Shown piece after piece: positions 1-13,149 of a DNA stretch of 64,000 nucleotides (positions within the stretch are counted from its first letter, which is position 1; each line of letters starts with the position of its first letter). A program made the position numbers and the translations under genes. The stretch spans positions 20,438,906-20,502,905 of the forward strand of contig JAPFBE010000002.1 in NCBI GenBank assembly GCA_034336665.1, written 5' to 3'. Under the pieces are notes generated by a model, which made no database searches, was not told the DNA's origin, and saw only the letters and a list, made by a program, of their open reading frames with translations. This DNA comes from Luscinia megarhynchos (Eukaryota > Chordata > Aves > Passeriformes > Turdidae).

Positions 1-1204
1 AGCTCCTTGGGTCTCAGGGCACTGAAAAGCTGACTTGTTATGCAGACACCAACCTAGGCTTGGTATGCTTCCTTCAGCTTTTGCATGCAGGTGAAAGTCA
101 GCATTTAGGGGGCAGAATCTAAACAGATGGAATAAATAGTTTCCCACATACGTTTCTCTAAGATCTTTACAAAGAAATGGTGATTATTACAGCCTGTGTC
201 TGAAAACCTCTGCCATCACCTGGGATCTTCCTGCTCTAGCTGTGCTGCAAATCAGAACCAAAAGAAATTTTCCTGCACAAAATGTTCATAATCCAAGGCC
301 ATGCTGCACATTACTGAAGCAGCTAACAACATGAAGTCATACTGCTACCATGGCAAACAGGCTTTCATATGAGCTAATTTGCCCTGTTTCTGCTGCACTG
401 AAGCATCTCACCCTGCTGGGACTAGATTTTTCTCCTTTGCTCAGCCTCAATCATCAGGTCAAGTCGCATTCCCGTGCCCACAGCAAAGGAAGTGGAACAC
501 AAATAAGTAGAGAGACAGTGCAAGAAGACAACAACAAACAACAGGGTCATCAAGATGCTCCAGAAGTCACAGCACATCACTAGTATGCAGTGATTTTTGA
601 AGGCAACAAGAGAGTTTTCAGGAGGGATCTGAGGGTACAGAAAGAGGAATCTGCTTTCTTTGCAGAAGCAATCAGTGGGATGTTTTGTAGAGGAGGCAAA
701 AAACCAGGATGCTTGTAAGCTGCCCCTCCACAAAACACCACCTTTTTAGGCAAAATACAAATTAATTTGGGGTATGTGAACAAGCCAAAGCAAAACACTG
801 TATGGGACATGAGGAAATGATTTTGTCAGCATGCCTGGAACTTGGTTGTGGAGGGAGCCATCTCTGTATCTATGCCTAAGGCCATGAGAATATTCAAGGC
901 CACTTTATATTCAACAATATGATACTCAATGGGATTATTTCAGTTCAGGTCCAAGTGAGATCTGTCAGGCTCAAGGTCCTACATATTCTATTCTTTTGAA
1001 GAAACCTAAATGTGAAGCTGAAATATACTCGATTTGACACAAAAGCAACACAGGAAGAGTTTATCAAAAGAGGATATTAGTCCTTTTCACAGTGCTAGGC
1101 TTAACTGTACAATGTTTCTGGAAATGTTTAATAGAACAAAAGTGGAAAAAAAAAAGAAAAACAAAAAAGCTGCAGGCACAGCTGATGTAAATGTCTGAGT
1201 TGCC

Positions 1205-1219
1205 TTTTTTTTTTTTTTT
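1205..1219. repeat. T15 homopolymer
   Basis: An uninterrupted T run, preceded about 50 bp upstream by an A-rich tract (about 1145-1167). The two tracts are complementary and could pair, but the composition is too simple to assign meaning. Confidence 0.85.
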
Positions 1220-2380
1220 AATAATAATTTTTATATTGTCTAAATCCCTAAAGTCATAGTTTGGAGTATCCTGGACTCTGTCTGGAGGCTTCCCAAAAAT
1301 CACTGCTTGTCAACACCCTTTTCACAGAAATGAGTCTGTTTGCCTCCACCACTGCATTGTCAAGTCATCTCTTCCCATTAGCATTACAGTTTAAATTGCT
1401 GTCCCTACAGAGATGTCTATCCCTCCCTTTCCTTATTCAGGAATTTCTCTAATAGCCAACGTCCATATTAAAATAATTTACATCAACAGAATGTTTTTCT
1501 TCAAGGTGCATTTCTACATAGATCACTGTAATTGGTTAGATGGTACCTTTTATGAGAAGACTAAAACATGGTGAGTTGATAGCAATGAATAAAAGGGAAA
1601 TGCAAAAAATTCGAACTGGATATTCATTCACATTGAGCCCTGATCCAAAGGGAACATTTTCCTGCAGAGGATCTTGATATCAAGTTCATTTCTGTGCCTT
1701 AAGAATATCCTTATGGCTTTTGGAAGAAACATTGAAGGACAACCCACATTCTGCAGGCTTTACAGAAAAAAACCTAGCAACAAGGGAAAAACTGGTATAC
1801 AAACCAAGGAGGCATTCACATCTAATGTGCTTAGTTCTTTCTGTCTCTCCACCATTGGCATGCATTGGTTGGTGTGTGGAAAAAGAGTTATTGATTACAT
1901 TCCTCTGAGCACTTCAGCAGGCCCTTTCCTCTTTCTGTGATAAATAGGACAATGCTTGGCAGACCCAGCCAAAAGCAACAACGACTCCAACCACTTTGTC
2001 ACATCTCTAAATGGTCCCTCCCAGCTCAAAGTCCTGGTAAGTCATTAGTTGTCTGCATGCCAATGTACTAAATGGCCATTTGATGAACTCTGGTGGATAA
2101 TGCTGATCCTTACACAACCCACAGCAAGTACACAAGCTGTCACGTACCTGCACATAGGAAGGGTTTGCCCCAGAAGTTTTTCACCCAAGCATGGCCCCAA
2201 AACCTGCTTTCTCTGAAAGTACATCCCAGCTGATGTGGCTGCTGGATGCAGATGTTTGCATCCATGGTATTCTCAGTCATAGCAAGCTATGCTACCAAGG
2301 GTATCAAAGATACCAGGATTACTCTGGAGTAGCAAATCCTTCCCAAAGCCATATTTAGGATCTTAATGAAGTCAATATTC

Positions 2381-2393
2381 TTTTTTTTTTTTT
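2381..2393. repeat. T13 homopolymer
   Basis: A short T run in unique intronic sequence. Confidence 0.85.
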
Positions 2394-5300
2394 CTTAATT
2401 CCATTTAGCAGTTAAGCCAAAGCAGAATTAATTGTGGTTGCTAATACTAGAAGGCAAAAATAAGAATATTTCTTGTGAGCTTTCCAGCACACAAACTGCC
2501 TGTCATCCATCACTAGCTCCCTTTGGCTGTTCTTCAAGTGCTCGTGAGTCTTCACTGCCTATTCCTTCACCACTCCATTGTGGTGAATAACACACCTTCC
2601 TGTGTTTTTGTTTTAGCTCTTGTGTCCTCTTGCACTTATTTATGCCATACAGCTTTGAATTACTATAGAGGTGGGTGGCTTATCTATAGGGTTAGTCATA
2701 TTCTAATCATGACAACTTCTTGTTTATAATACCTGAGCTATCTCACTCTTGGGATTCACTTCATCAGTCAAGACTAATTTTGGCCTTTAATGTAAGCCCA
2801 GAAGCCGTCCAGAAGGCATCTAAGAAATATGCCAAATACAAAGATAATACCAATAAGCACCTGGGGAGGAGACAGAGAAAGGAAGGTCAGGAATAACACC
2901 TAAAAAATACTACTTTGGATACTCATCTGCAAGCCCTTTCAGCCAACTATGTGCAGGATAAAAGACTGTGGTAATTTTATAGGATTAGCTGTTTTGAGTG
3001 AGGAGCAAATGTCACAATGTGCGACCAGTGGTGACACTGCAGTATGAGAAGAGGCCTCAGGCTTTGTTTCATAGCTACAAAAACAGGGGACAGAGCAAAC
3101 TTGGCCCTACCTGAGCTTTTTCTAAAACCTCATGTTCCTCTGTTTCCAATTTCACCTTCATAACCTACTTTTTACTCTCCACCAACACATGGAAACAGAA
3201 ACTTGGATCAAGAGGAAAATGATGCCAAAGATTAGAGGTTTGGAAATTTACAATTGTTATCTGAGGAAAAATTATAGTGGCAGCCAATTACTTTAGTCAG
3301 AAGTCTTTGTTATTGTAAAGAAGATTCAATATATGATTTTGCTTCCAAAATCAGAAGACAGAAGCATAGTTTTTTATCAGTCAAACAGAATTAAAAGTAA
3401 AAGCAAAAGCAGTTGAACTCCTAGTTACTCAGTATAGAAATTTTTAAAAGTAAGGTCTGCAACTACTGACTCAGTAAGAGATGTAGCAAGTTATAAACAT
3501 GAACTGGTCACAGACCACTGTAAAAAAAACAAAACAGGCAGGTGTCTTATTTTAAACCCTATTTTTTTTTGTTTTCATTACTGTTATTCCACCTTTCCCC
3601 TTACGGCTAATCAATGCAAAGCATGACTGCAAGGTAGTACCAGTTCAGCAATTTGGAGGAAGTTAAAAATGGCAAGAGTGCTTTCAAAAATTACAGAACA
3701 GTGTTCCAAAAAGGAAATCTGATTTAAAAACCCATTTCTGTGCAGCAGTCTGTTTCGAATTCAATGGCTATCTGTAGCACTGAGGCTTCTGTGTCACTGC
3801 ATACAGAAAATGCAATGTGATGAGGATGGTGCTGCCTTGCTCTACTCCTAACCACAACCTGGTAGATAAATTCTGAAGTCACAAAGGCAGCTGAGAGCTC
3901 TGCAAAGACTTTTAAAATGTACTGGCAAAGCTGGAAGGAAGAAATTTAAATGAGGCCAGGTTAGAGGTTTCAAAGGGATGAGTGACTGATCCTGTTTCAT
4001 GTCATGCCAGACAATGCTAATAGTTTAAACACTAGCTCTGTCAAACAAGAAATAGATGTATTATTGTCTGTGAATTATTAAAATTGACTTCACCTACTCA
4101 CCTTTAGAATTTTCTGACTGAAAGGAAAAAAAAAATCAAGAAAGAAAGGCCTCACAAGAGAGGCATGCACTCTCAATCTATTACTAATGTCTTCTTGAAT
4201 CCTGTTAATATTTTTCATATTGTCTGCTTTGGTGAGCTCAGAGACTATATGTGAGGAATGAGCAAAAATTCCAGCTGATCTGAGGCATAAAGCTCTTAAT
4301 GTTTAAGTCTCTCCTGCCCTGCAGATAATTACTGCCTCCTCCTTCACCCATCCAGCTGGGACCTCAGACAATTTGGGGAACATCCAAGATGGGCATGAAG
4401 AACCATTTCCTGATTCATGATGTAGATGTTTTTGACACGTAGATAATTCTTCTCAAGCTTTATTCAGCAACAACACTTCTCCTCCCACACCCTCCCTAAT
4501 TTTTTAAAAGTTGTTTATATCTACAAGGCTCAGTTTCCCCTGCTATTCAACCATACAAGCTCCTCTTGAACACAAGGGAAGTACTAAGGATACTAAAAAA
4601 TAATTAACACTGTAAAAGGTTTTTAAGTCCTGGTACAGTCTGAATCATCAATATGAATTTTTTCTGGAATACAAATACAAGACAAGAAATTATAGAAGCT
4701 AATCCTCAACATCCCTCAACAAGCAACCCTCAACACCATCATCATCATCATAGAGTAGCAATAAGCAAAGGTCCCACCTATTCATGCCTCCCTCATGAAG
4801 CTGTTAATTTACAAATGAGGATTTTAAAGGTGATAGAGGGGAAAGGTGAAGGTTTATTTTTTTAAAGAACCACTTCCAAACTTCCATCTCCTTTCCTATT
4901 TTCCCTTTTGAGAGAAATAGCAAATGGTGAAGGACAGGGATGCGTCTGAATAAAAAGGCTTTGCTGAATTTTTTGGGGAGACAGAAAACCTCTAGGACTA
5001 AATTAAAAAAAGTCTTGACTCCCCTAGAAAATTACCTTTCTTTCCTCCAAATTAGGCTTTCCTTAGAAAAACTGAAGGGACAATTTAGATTTTTTTTTTT
5101 TAGCAGAATATTTTTTGACTTTTCTTTCCCCAGAGGTGATGTTAAAACATCCCATATTTTCTATTTTCTAGGGGAATAAACTTCAGATAACTAAAGAAAC
5201 AAAAGAAATTGATAGATGCCTATTGTCATTTTTGGACCGTGAAACACCAAAAAAATAATAAAATTAAAACTTTTGGAGATAAACCCCCATACCCTCCTCA

Positions 5301-8300
5301 TTCCTAAGAACTTGCTATGTCTTTATGCACTTCTCCTAGCCTGGTCCAGTTGTCCCTTTCACACTGCCCTGGACTGTCCCTCAGAGGGACAGCTGCACTC
5401 ATAACATCTCCAGCAGCACCAAAGGAACAATGATAACTATTCTGCAAGAGGTGGCACAGGATTTTGAGAATCAGTGGCTTGAAGTACCATCTTTCAAGAA
5501 GAGAAATACTAGGTGCCATGGCATACCCAGGCTGGAGACACCTATCCCCCAGCAAACCCTGACTGGAGGATTCCATGCTGGAAAGGCTGATGCCAAGGTC
5601 TCTGCTGACCCAAACCCAGCAGAAACTGCTATTGCCAACACTACAGCCATCTCATGGCTTCTCAGATGAAACACATGAACACTCTGGGCCTGTCATCTTC
5701 CTTTGTACACCCACTCACTCATAAAATAAAATACAAACAGCTGAAGGCAAGCAAGCTCTGGCTAAGGCTGGAGAAATTAGACATGAGACTAGCACTTAAT
5801 TCCAGATTTGCTGAAGGAAACCTTGCCTCTGTCTCATATCCTCTGTATTCATATGCCATTTTTATCTTCATATAAATCATTTACAGTTCTCTGCTGCCAT
5901 TCCAAAACCCTTGCAAGGGTTGAATTGGCACAGCACACTCAAAAGAAAAGGTTACAGTGATGTGGGAAATGCAGTCAAAACGAGAACAGTATTGTTAACA
6001 TATTGCTTGACTTTTAAAAACCCATTGTAAAATAAAACAAACAGCATCTGAAAGTGAGACAGATCTTCAGACACGCTCCCACTTTTAAACCTGAGCAGTA
6101 ATCAAGTGTGTAAGTGACCTCAAGCACCTCTGACACCAAGGTCTTCAGAAAACCATGATGGGAACAGATCTGTGCTGAGCCACTCTGCCACTAGAAACTC
6201 CAAAATGTGGTCTGAACCACAATTTGGCTCTTTTGAATGTCTGATCTCACGTAGAAAATGGGGAATAGGCTGTAGGTGGTGGAGACTGCTGGCAGGAGGG
6301 AACACTTAGCAGTTGTGACAAATGTGTCTTGGTGTTGCCTGAGCCTGGACTTCTGTCGTGGCTTTTGCCTGCTCCAGGCTCTCTCCCACCCTCGTGACTT
6401 CCCTTCAGAGGCTTTGCATTTCCCACCACATCTGCTGGAGTGTTTGTATGGGACAGGCGTGGGACAGGCAGTGATAAGAAAACAAGGGTCCAAAGGAGAC
6501 AACAGAGAGAGATAACAAGGGGGTGGGAGGAGGCCAAATGGCAGGCCAAGAGAAGGGGAGGCAAGGGGATAAGAGGTGAGATAAAAAGAGGCTTTCTGTG
6601 CATGAGTAAACATGAATAAGTGAAGATGTGGCCAGCCCAGTGCCAGGAAGGCAGAGAATAATCACAGGCTGGAGCAGTTGGTTAAAACTACAAACTGCAT
6701 GAACTTGTGAAGCTACCCTAAGAGAACCTGACCAAAGAAAGTGTCTTGAGCTATTTCAGCATCCCAGGCACTGTGCAATGGGGCAGGCAAACGAGAAAAA
6801 TCAGCTGGCACCTCCTGAGTTCCCACAATGTTTGGGCTGGCATTCTCAATTCCCATTACAGATAAATTGCTCTCCTTCATATTAAGATGTAGCAATGCAC
6901 GTAAGCACACTCTTGGCTACTGGTATGGAAACTGTCCCTATTAACTATTCATGCCCTTGAAGTGAAGCACTTGCTTGGATGCCTGGCTAAATCAGGTAGG
7001 GTCTAATTAAGAAGGTAGACATCCTTCTATCCTCATGCACCTCTCCCTCAGCCTTAATCCTCCAGTGACCTAAGTTTAATTTAAAAATCTGTTTTCAGGA
7101 GTTGAGCCTAGATCTGTCACATCCAAGATTGCCACTAATTGCTATGTGTCAACAGCATTTAGAAAAATGAGCAATGAATCAAAAGCACCAACCCTTCTGC
7201 CTGGATGACAGCTTTATCTTTACACACCAGCTTTTCAATGGGGTTGCAATCTCTTTACCCACCCAAAATGAAAAATTGCACTGCCCAAAATCAGTCAGAG
7301 ATTTCTTCAGCCAGTCTGAACACTGCCAAAGAAAAACTGCTCATCTCATAGATGACCATACGGTGTGACAGCCAAGGTGCAAAAGCACTCCAGACCCCAG
7401 GAGGTAAGGACACCCTCTGGCCAGCCTTGTCAGATGGTTGTGGCATTAGGGGATGGGAAAGCAGGCTCAGAGAGTCTCAGGAAGATCAATGAAGATGTGA
7501 AGGTCACAGATGACACATGGCTGGTTTCAAAACCTCAGGAATGACAGCAAGGAAAGAGGTGGTGAAGGAAGAAGGGCAACAGAGCCAGCTGTAGAAGTTG
7601 CCAGAGAAATGTTTTGTTGGAGGCACAGCAGAGGAGGAGCAGGATGACACAAAGAGAAGCAACTGAGTAAAGGACAGTGTACAAGCAGTGGTGTCCAGAG
7701 GGATTCCTTTACTGGATGTGCCAGACTAATACTGATGCAACGAGCTAATTATGAAGCAAAAAGTCAGAATTTGTGTGGGAGGGCTGGAGGGCACACACTA
7801 GGTATCTGCTCCCACTGGAAAGGAGGTAAGCTAGGGCTCCTGCTAAGATTCTGTTGAGAGGATTAAATGAGACACAGAGCAAGACTGGACATGAGCCTGT
7901 TTGGTGACATGATGAGAGGAAAACTATGACAATAATGATCTTTCTTTCTTCTAAGGAAAAGCCACGGTGTACAAAATTGGGATGAGATAAAAGAAGTGGA
8001 AAGCTACTTGTTCAAGGATGGTTGCATCCCCTAGGAACGACAGCAGAACCCAGTGCCATCAGGCTCTCCCCCAACTCTGCTTAATGATACACTCGAGCCG
8101 TGCAGCCTGTCTGCTCTACCATACATGTTTCAGAGGCAGAAACACAGTGATGCTATTTTTTTACAAACCTTTTTTCACAGGCTTGTTGAGAAATATTTAA
8201 AATATGTTAAGTGCCTCTTAGATGCTATAGAGACAAGTTGCTACTAATCATTATTTTACTTGGCTGAATTTGACATGTATATTTTCAGAGATACCTCTGA

Positions 8301-9148
8301 AATGCCTGATATGTAAGGCCTTAACTAAAACAAATAAACAATCAACTGCAGGTTTTATTAGCAGAAGGGACAAATAAAAAGAAGAGGATGGCAAAGCAAT
8401 GCAGTGATAATGTTGAGATTAAAGTAAAGAACAATATAAACATTTTGGCTGAGACAGAAGCAAAGTCAGCTTGGAGGAGAATTAAGGACATCAGAGGCAA
8501 TAGTTTTCAGATGTTGACATACATTTTCAGAACAAGGAGGAAAGAAAACAGATAAGAGAAGACTGTCAGTTTTATGACAGTTCACAACTTCTTTACCTGA
8601 CTGCTAGAGGAAAATAGACAGGAAAATAATCTGAAGATTATTCTTCCTTGAATGCTCCCATTTCATTTTCATGAGTATTAATAAAGGCCACATATTGACA
8701 TTGATGAGCAAAAAGATCCTTGAGGAAGGGAAGCACGTGTTTCCTCATGCAGATATCTGAGCAGTTTACAGTCACAGGCAGCTCTGAACTTAAGAGTAGG
8801 AAATGAAGCTTGTATGAAAACTAAAGTGGAAGTGTGGGGCATTTAGGGGTTTGTGATCATGGTTTCATTAGACTCTAAATGCTCTTTAGGGCAGGAACAC
8901 TTAGAGGAGTTCAGAAATGTTTTTGACTTTAAGAAAGCTGACTTTGGGAGAATGTGATATGCCCCAAGGAATTTTTACTGGAATCCTATGAAACATGGGA
9001 AACGCAGAGCTGAATTTTTAAAAAACATCTGAAGAGACTGAAATTTAAAGCCATCCTGGTTAACTCCAAGGAGGAAAAAGGGCAACTGAGGCCAAACACA
9101 GTTGAGCAAAAATGCAAAATTTATATAAGTGACACACTTGAGAAAATG

Positions 9149-9171
9149 TATATATATCATATATATATGTA
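9149..9171. repeat. Short AT dinucleotide repeat
   Basis: Two short TA runs are separated by a C (TATATATCATATATATATG), and the tract is nearly self-complementary. A smaller similar patch lies near 9614-9625. Confidence 0.8.
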
Positions 9172-12100
9172 TTTCATTTATATCAGTGCTAGAAAGAACT
9201 GAAAGAAAAATTGCTTAAGGCATATAACAAAAGGAAGAAGTTAGCAAGTAACCTAACTAACTTTCTCCTTTGAAGAAGAATAATAAGAGGCCAGATGACT
9301 ACTTAAATATTAGCATCACATTGTGACAGAGTTTCCAGGCTTGCTTAAAGGAAGGAAATTTGCATAGGTGATGTATGCATATCCTCAGAGTTACAGCCAT
9401 GCCAGCCCATAACAAATGTGATGCACGGACTCAGCCTGCAGTTCCTACACCAGGCAAGCTGTAGGACAACTGCAGAAACAGGTGGAAGAAAAGACAAGAA
9501 TTCTCTGTAACACAGGCAGAATAATAGACTCTGACAAAAAACAACATCTACACATGGTTCTAAGCTTCTTTTATTTTCCCCTTTCAAACAATGATGCAAA
9601 CTCCTAACTGAGAGATATATATATCTACGTTCTGTGATGACAAGACAGACCAGTGAGACCAGGAGTTAATCCTCACTCTTGCAGGAAAATGCAATGAAAT
9701 GAAGCAAGCTCCTATAAAACTGTTAGCTTAATATCTGCCATGCAAAAATAATAGAAGCACTTAAACACCTTAATGGATAACATTTAATTAGAAGCAATTA
9801 TGCAATTCTTGGAGGAAAATTCGTGCATGCAAATTAATAGTAATTGTCCTGCTGAAAGATAGGAAAATTAAAGACAGACCCTAACTCTGTAAAAATTACC
9901 CAGCTTTTGGGGTTGAGAGACCTGATGCTTATGACATTGTGTGCTGCAGGGCTGCTTGTTTCCAACTCATCAAGCACTCATTGAATTTCAGTTTTAGCTT
10001 TTAAAAAAATTAAAAATACTTTAACTTTATTTTTGTGAATGCCAATAATTATTTAAATCCAAGTATACACTAAGTTGCCTACGTACAATATAAACATTCT
10101 GATTGTAAGTAGAAAAGACTAGTGAGATAATTTCTGAAGTACTTACATTTCACAGGTGAGTAAACTGTACTGGAAAATGAACTTTACATGCCTAGAGCAG
10201 AAGTGAATGTAAAGCATGACTTTTCTAGCCATGTGTTTAAAAAGCTTGCAAAATAAGTGAAAGCACCTTTCGTACTGTATCAAGTTCAGTATAGAAAGCA
10301 AACTTGCCATGAAGCTCCTGTGGAAATTGTTGATTTTAAGAAAGGAACAAACAAAATTTCTTCCCCAATCCTTACAGCAGGTTAGCCTCTGAAAACGCTT
10401 TTTAAAAGGGTCAGAAAATATACTGATGGGAATTTGATAAAAGCTAAAGAAATGATACTGATAGGTTTGCATTTGGCAAGACACATGGAAGGAAGGAGAA
10501 GGACAGGCATTAGAAGCATTAGCAGGAACAATTCCCAAGGCCAGTAAATATCAAGGGGCCCCACAGCAGTCAAAAGCAGAGTGAGGAGATTTAGAGCCAA
10601 GGCATTCAAAGGGTCTACTTAGTTTGACCAGAAGACTGTCTCACATTTCAAGGTTTCTTCTTCAGTACAGCTAAGCTTTTCAATGGGAGGCCTTGACCCC
10701 AGGGATCACTAACTGAGGAAAACAAATGTGTTTTCAAATGAATGTGTTGGCACTGTCAGAACTGACTGTACACAAGATTAAATTATGTTTATTTTCAATT
10801 TCCAGAATACCATGTTAAATTTTAGAGAGACAGACAGACGGAAATGTTTCCAAATAAGACATGAGAGTCTGAGCATCAGATTTTCTGTGTCAGCTGTGAT
10901 TCAACAGCAGAATTCCTGTTAACTGAACTGGCTGAGCCTCCTCCCAAAATGTCAACCTGAGGCTTTCTTGCCTTCAGCAGTATTGGTACAAGTGGCAGCA
11001 GGGGACACGTGCTGTCAGTCCAGTTTAGTTATTTCATTGCTCTTCCTTGCTTTCTTGAGATTGATTGGGTTTTGGTCTCGTGTTTTGAATTGCATAGATG
11101 TGATCCACTAAAAGAAACAAATAGTAGTTTGCCTGCCTCTGACAAATTAGAATTAAAAAAAAGGAGAAAATTATTCTGGGTATCCATCCTGAGATGATCT
11201 AAAAAGGAAACTTATTGCAGAAAAAGGATATCACATCTCCTCATAGAGGAGTTTCCCCATAGTTCCTCTGCATGCTCCTTAAGACAAAGGCACTTCACTT
11301 TGTGCTCCTACCTTGAACATGCTTGAGCAGCTTCATAGCCTTCCTGGGTTCCACAGGAACCAAGTCAGGACTGCATTGAAAGCAAGGCAAGATGGGGGTA
11401 CTGGGAGAGAGAGATGCAGCCCTCATTCAAGGGAAGGTGGCCTATGAGAAACCAGGTAATTTCAGACAAACATCAGACATCTGTTGTGTTTATGCACAGT
11501 CCTATTTCAAGCCCACATTCCACTCTGTATTTGAATTCTCCCTATTCTCATGTATGGAGCCTCGAGAAATTACAAGTATTCCTGAGGGGTGTGTGCTTAT
11601 GCACTGTCCCAAAACAGTAAGTATAATGAGCTGAATTTAAAACCCAGAAACTGTTCCCAGAGGGAGACCAATATGGGCAGAAAGGAAGAAGACCATGGGC
11701 AGCACTATTTCAGCAGAAAACATCTGAGCACAAGAATAATGTGAAACTACATCGAGGACCAGCAAGGAGCTACACAGTGATCATGAATTTTGAGGAGTGG
11801 ATATGTACTTGTTAGTAAGAGGTATGACAAAGCAGGAAAGTGGGTCTCACAAAGCACAGACTTGTTGGGTCAAGTATCCTTTTCCTGTTTGGCAACTCCT
11901 TTTGTCTCTGTCCTCCTTATCATCCTGACACCTTACCACAGCACAGAATGACAGACAGCTCTTAATGACTTCCTAGCATTTGATTCTGATACACAGGTCC
12001 AGCCCTTTTTAACATAACAAGAAAGTGTCTATTCCCCTCTGAATTTCAGTTTGAGAACCCATGCCCACTTCCAAACATACAGCCTCCCACTCCCACCCTG

Positions 12101-13052
12101 CAATCTGTGTCAACAACACAAAGGTGCTCTTGTCACCCCCTTGCTTGGATCACACAGCTCTTCTGAATGGACACACTGACAGATGATGCTGTGTCAGCAG
12201 CCAGTGGGGCTTGTGTCACTTTCCCCAGGAGGGGAGAAATCCTCTGCTGGGTACACCCACTCCACATGGCACAAATGGGGCTAATGTCCCCTGTGTGCAG
12301 AAACCAGGCTTGACCCTGTACCATCTCTGTGCATTGCCACCACCCCTGGCCTGACTGGAAATACTGTTGGTTTTTTCCCTCTCCCAGAATTCACATTAGG
12401 TGATTGGAGCACAGGGGTTAGGGATTTGGTCCTGCCAGCAGCATGTGCTGGTTCAGCACCCCTGGTAGATTGAGGCATTCCTGGCAGTAAAGATGTGTTC
12501 TGCAAATGAGCATTTGCTGAGTGAGACCCTGCAAAGCACACGAGCACATCCAAACCAGCATTTTGCAGCAGCCACAGTTACAAAGATGTACACTGGACTG
12601 GGGATGCTCAGTGGCTGGAGTTGAAACACTACTGTGAAACACACAAGGTGGTACTTGATAATCAAGCTCACCACTGCCCACCTTCTTCTGCCTTCCCTGC
12701 TTGCAGCTGGAGAAGGGATGACATATTCCCACCCACAAGGAGCTGTTTTATGCTTTGTCTCGTTTCCCATGTGATGTTTTAGCCCCATGAGCACCTCCTG
12801 TCACACTCAGGGAGGGTGACCAAAGAGGAGCAGCATCTCTGTGAGAGGGGCACCCGCTGCTCCCTCCTGCTCCTTGCTTCTTCCCAGGTAGCTGGCTGTG
12901 AGGGGCCAGCAAGCAGGCTCATTTAGAGCTCTAAAAGCTGGCAGCAGGAGTGCAATTAAGCCGTTTTCACAGACTGCTGGCCAAATGCAGCAATTTATTG
13001 GCTGAGTGATTGGATTATTCATTTGCAAAGCCAAGTGAGGGCTTTTTCTTAC

Positions 13053-13149
13053 CACTTCAGTTGGCCTGTAGTACTTGTGATTGACTGTCACATGAATCTT
13101 GCCAGTCTCTTTGCATCGTCCCACTTCATTTTCATTCTTCCCTTCCCAC
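13053..13149 (-). CDS. GMDS: GMDS internal coding exon, 97 bp (residues ~297-329)
   Basis: Read on the minus strand, the exon supplies the last base of a Val codon and then 32 codons, starting [17 protein letters not shown] and ending YYRPTEV. It matches human GMDS residues 298-329 with three differences seen by eye (Val315 is Ile, Asp320 is Asn, Leu321 is His). The acceptor is a pyrimidine-rich tract ending TTTACAG and the donor is GTAAGA. It enters with one base of a split codon and leaves in phase 0, which fits the upstream exon at 22044-22162. The Tyr-Arg-Pro-x-Glu-Val segment is the conserved motif near the nucleotide-sugar site of this dehydratase family; its Arg is expected to contact the GDP moiety (family knowledge, not visible in DNA). 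About 43 C-terminal residues remain to be encoded downstream, to the left of this window. The frame is intact, with no sign of a pseudogene. Confidence 0.97.

Larger units (their letters stand above)
1..13052 (-). other. GMDS: GMDS intron (partial), downstream of the 97-bp exon
   Basis: This is the 5' portion, in gene direction, of the intron that follows the 97-bp exon. It begins at the GTAAGA donor (13047-13052) and continues past position 1. I looked on the minus strand for the C-terminal GMDS exon (expected to start Asp-Phe-Leu-Gln-Gly-Asp-Cys) and did not find it, so the intron exceeds 13 kb here. The content is AT-rich unique sequence with short homopolymers (T15 at 1205-1219, T13 at 2381-2393), a short ATC run near 4735-4751 and an AT-repeat patch at 9149-9171. 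A homeodomain/POU-site-dense stretch lies at about 9720-9880, and another candidate regulatory stretch lies just inside the donor at 12930-13046. Open frames such as those around 6190-6665 and 12130-13120 overlap on both strands and resemble no known protein. Confidence 0.85.

Noticed and set aside
6191..6665. Several overlapping minus-strand frames (up to 140 codons) in a purine/pyrimidine-biased stretch
   Set aside because: The strand bias (purine-rich plus strand) removes stops and gives Leu/Pro/Ser-rich nonsense frames in several phases.
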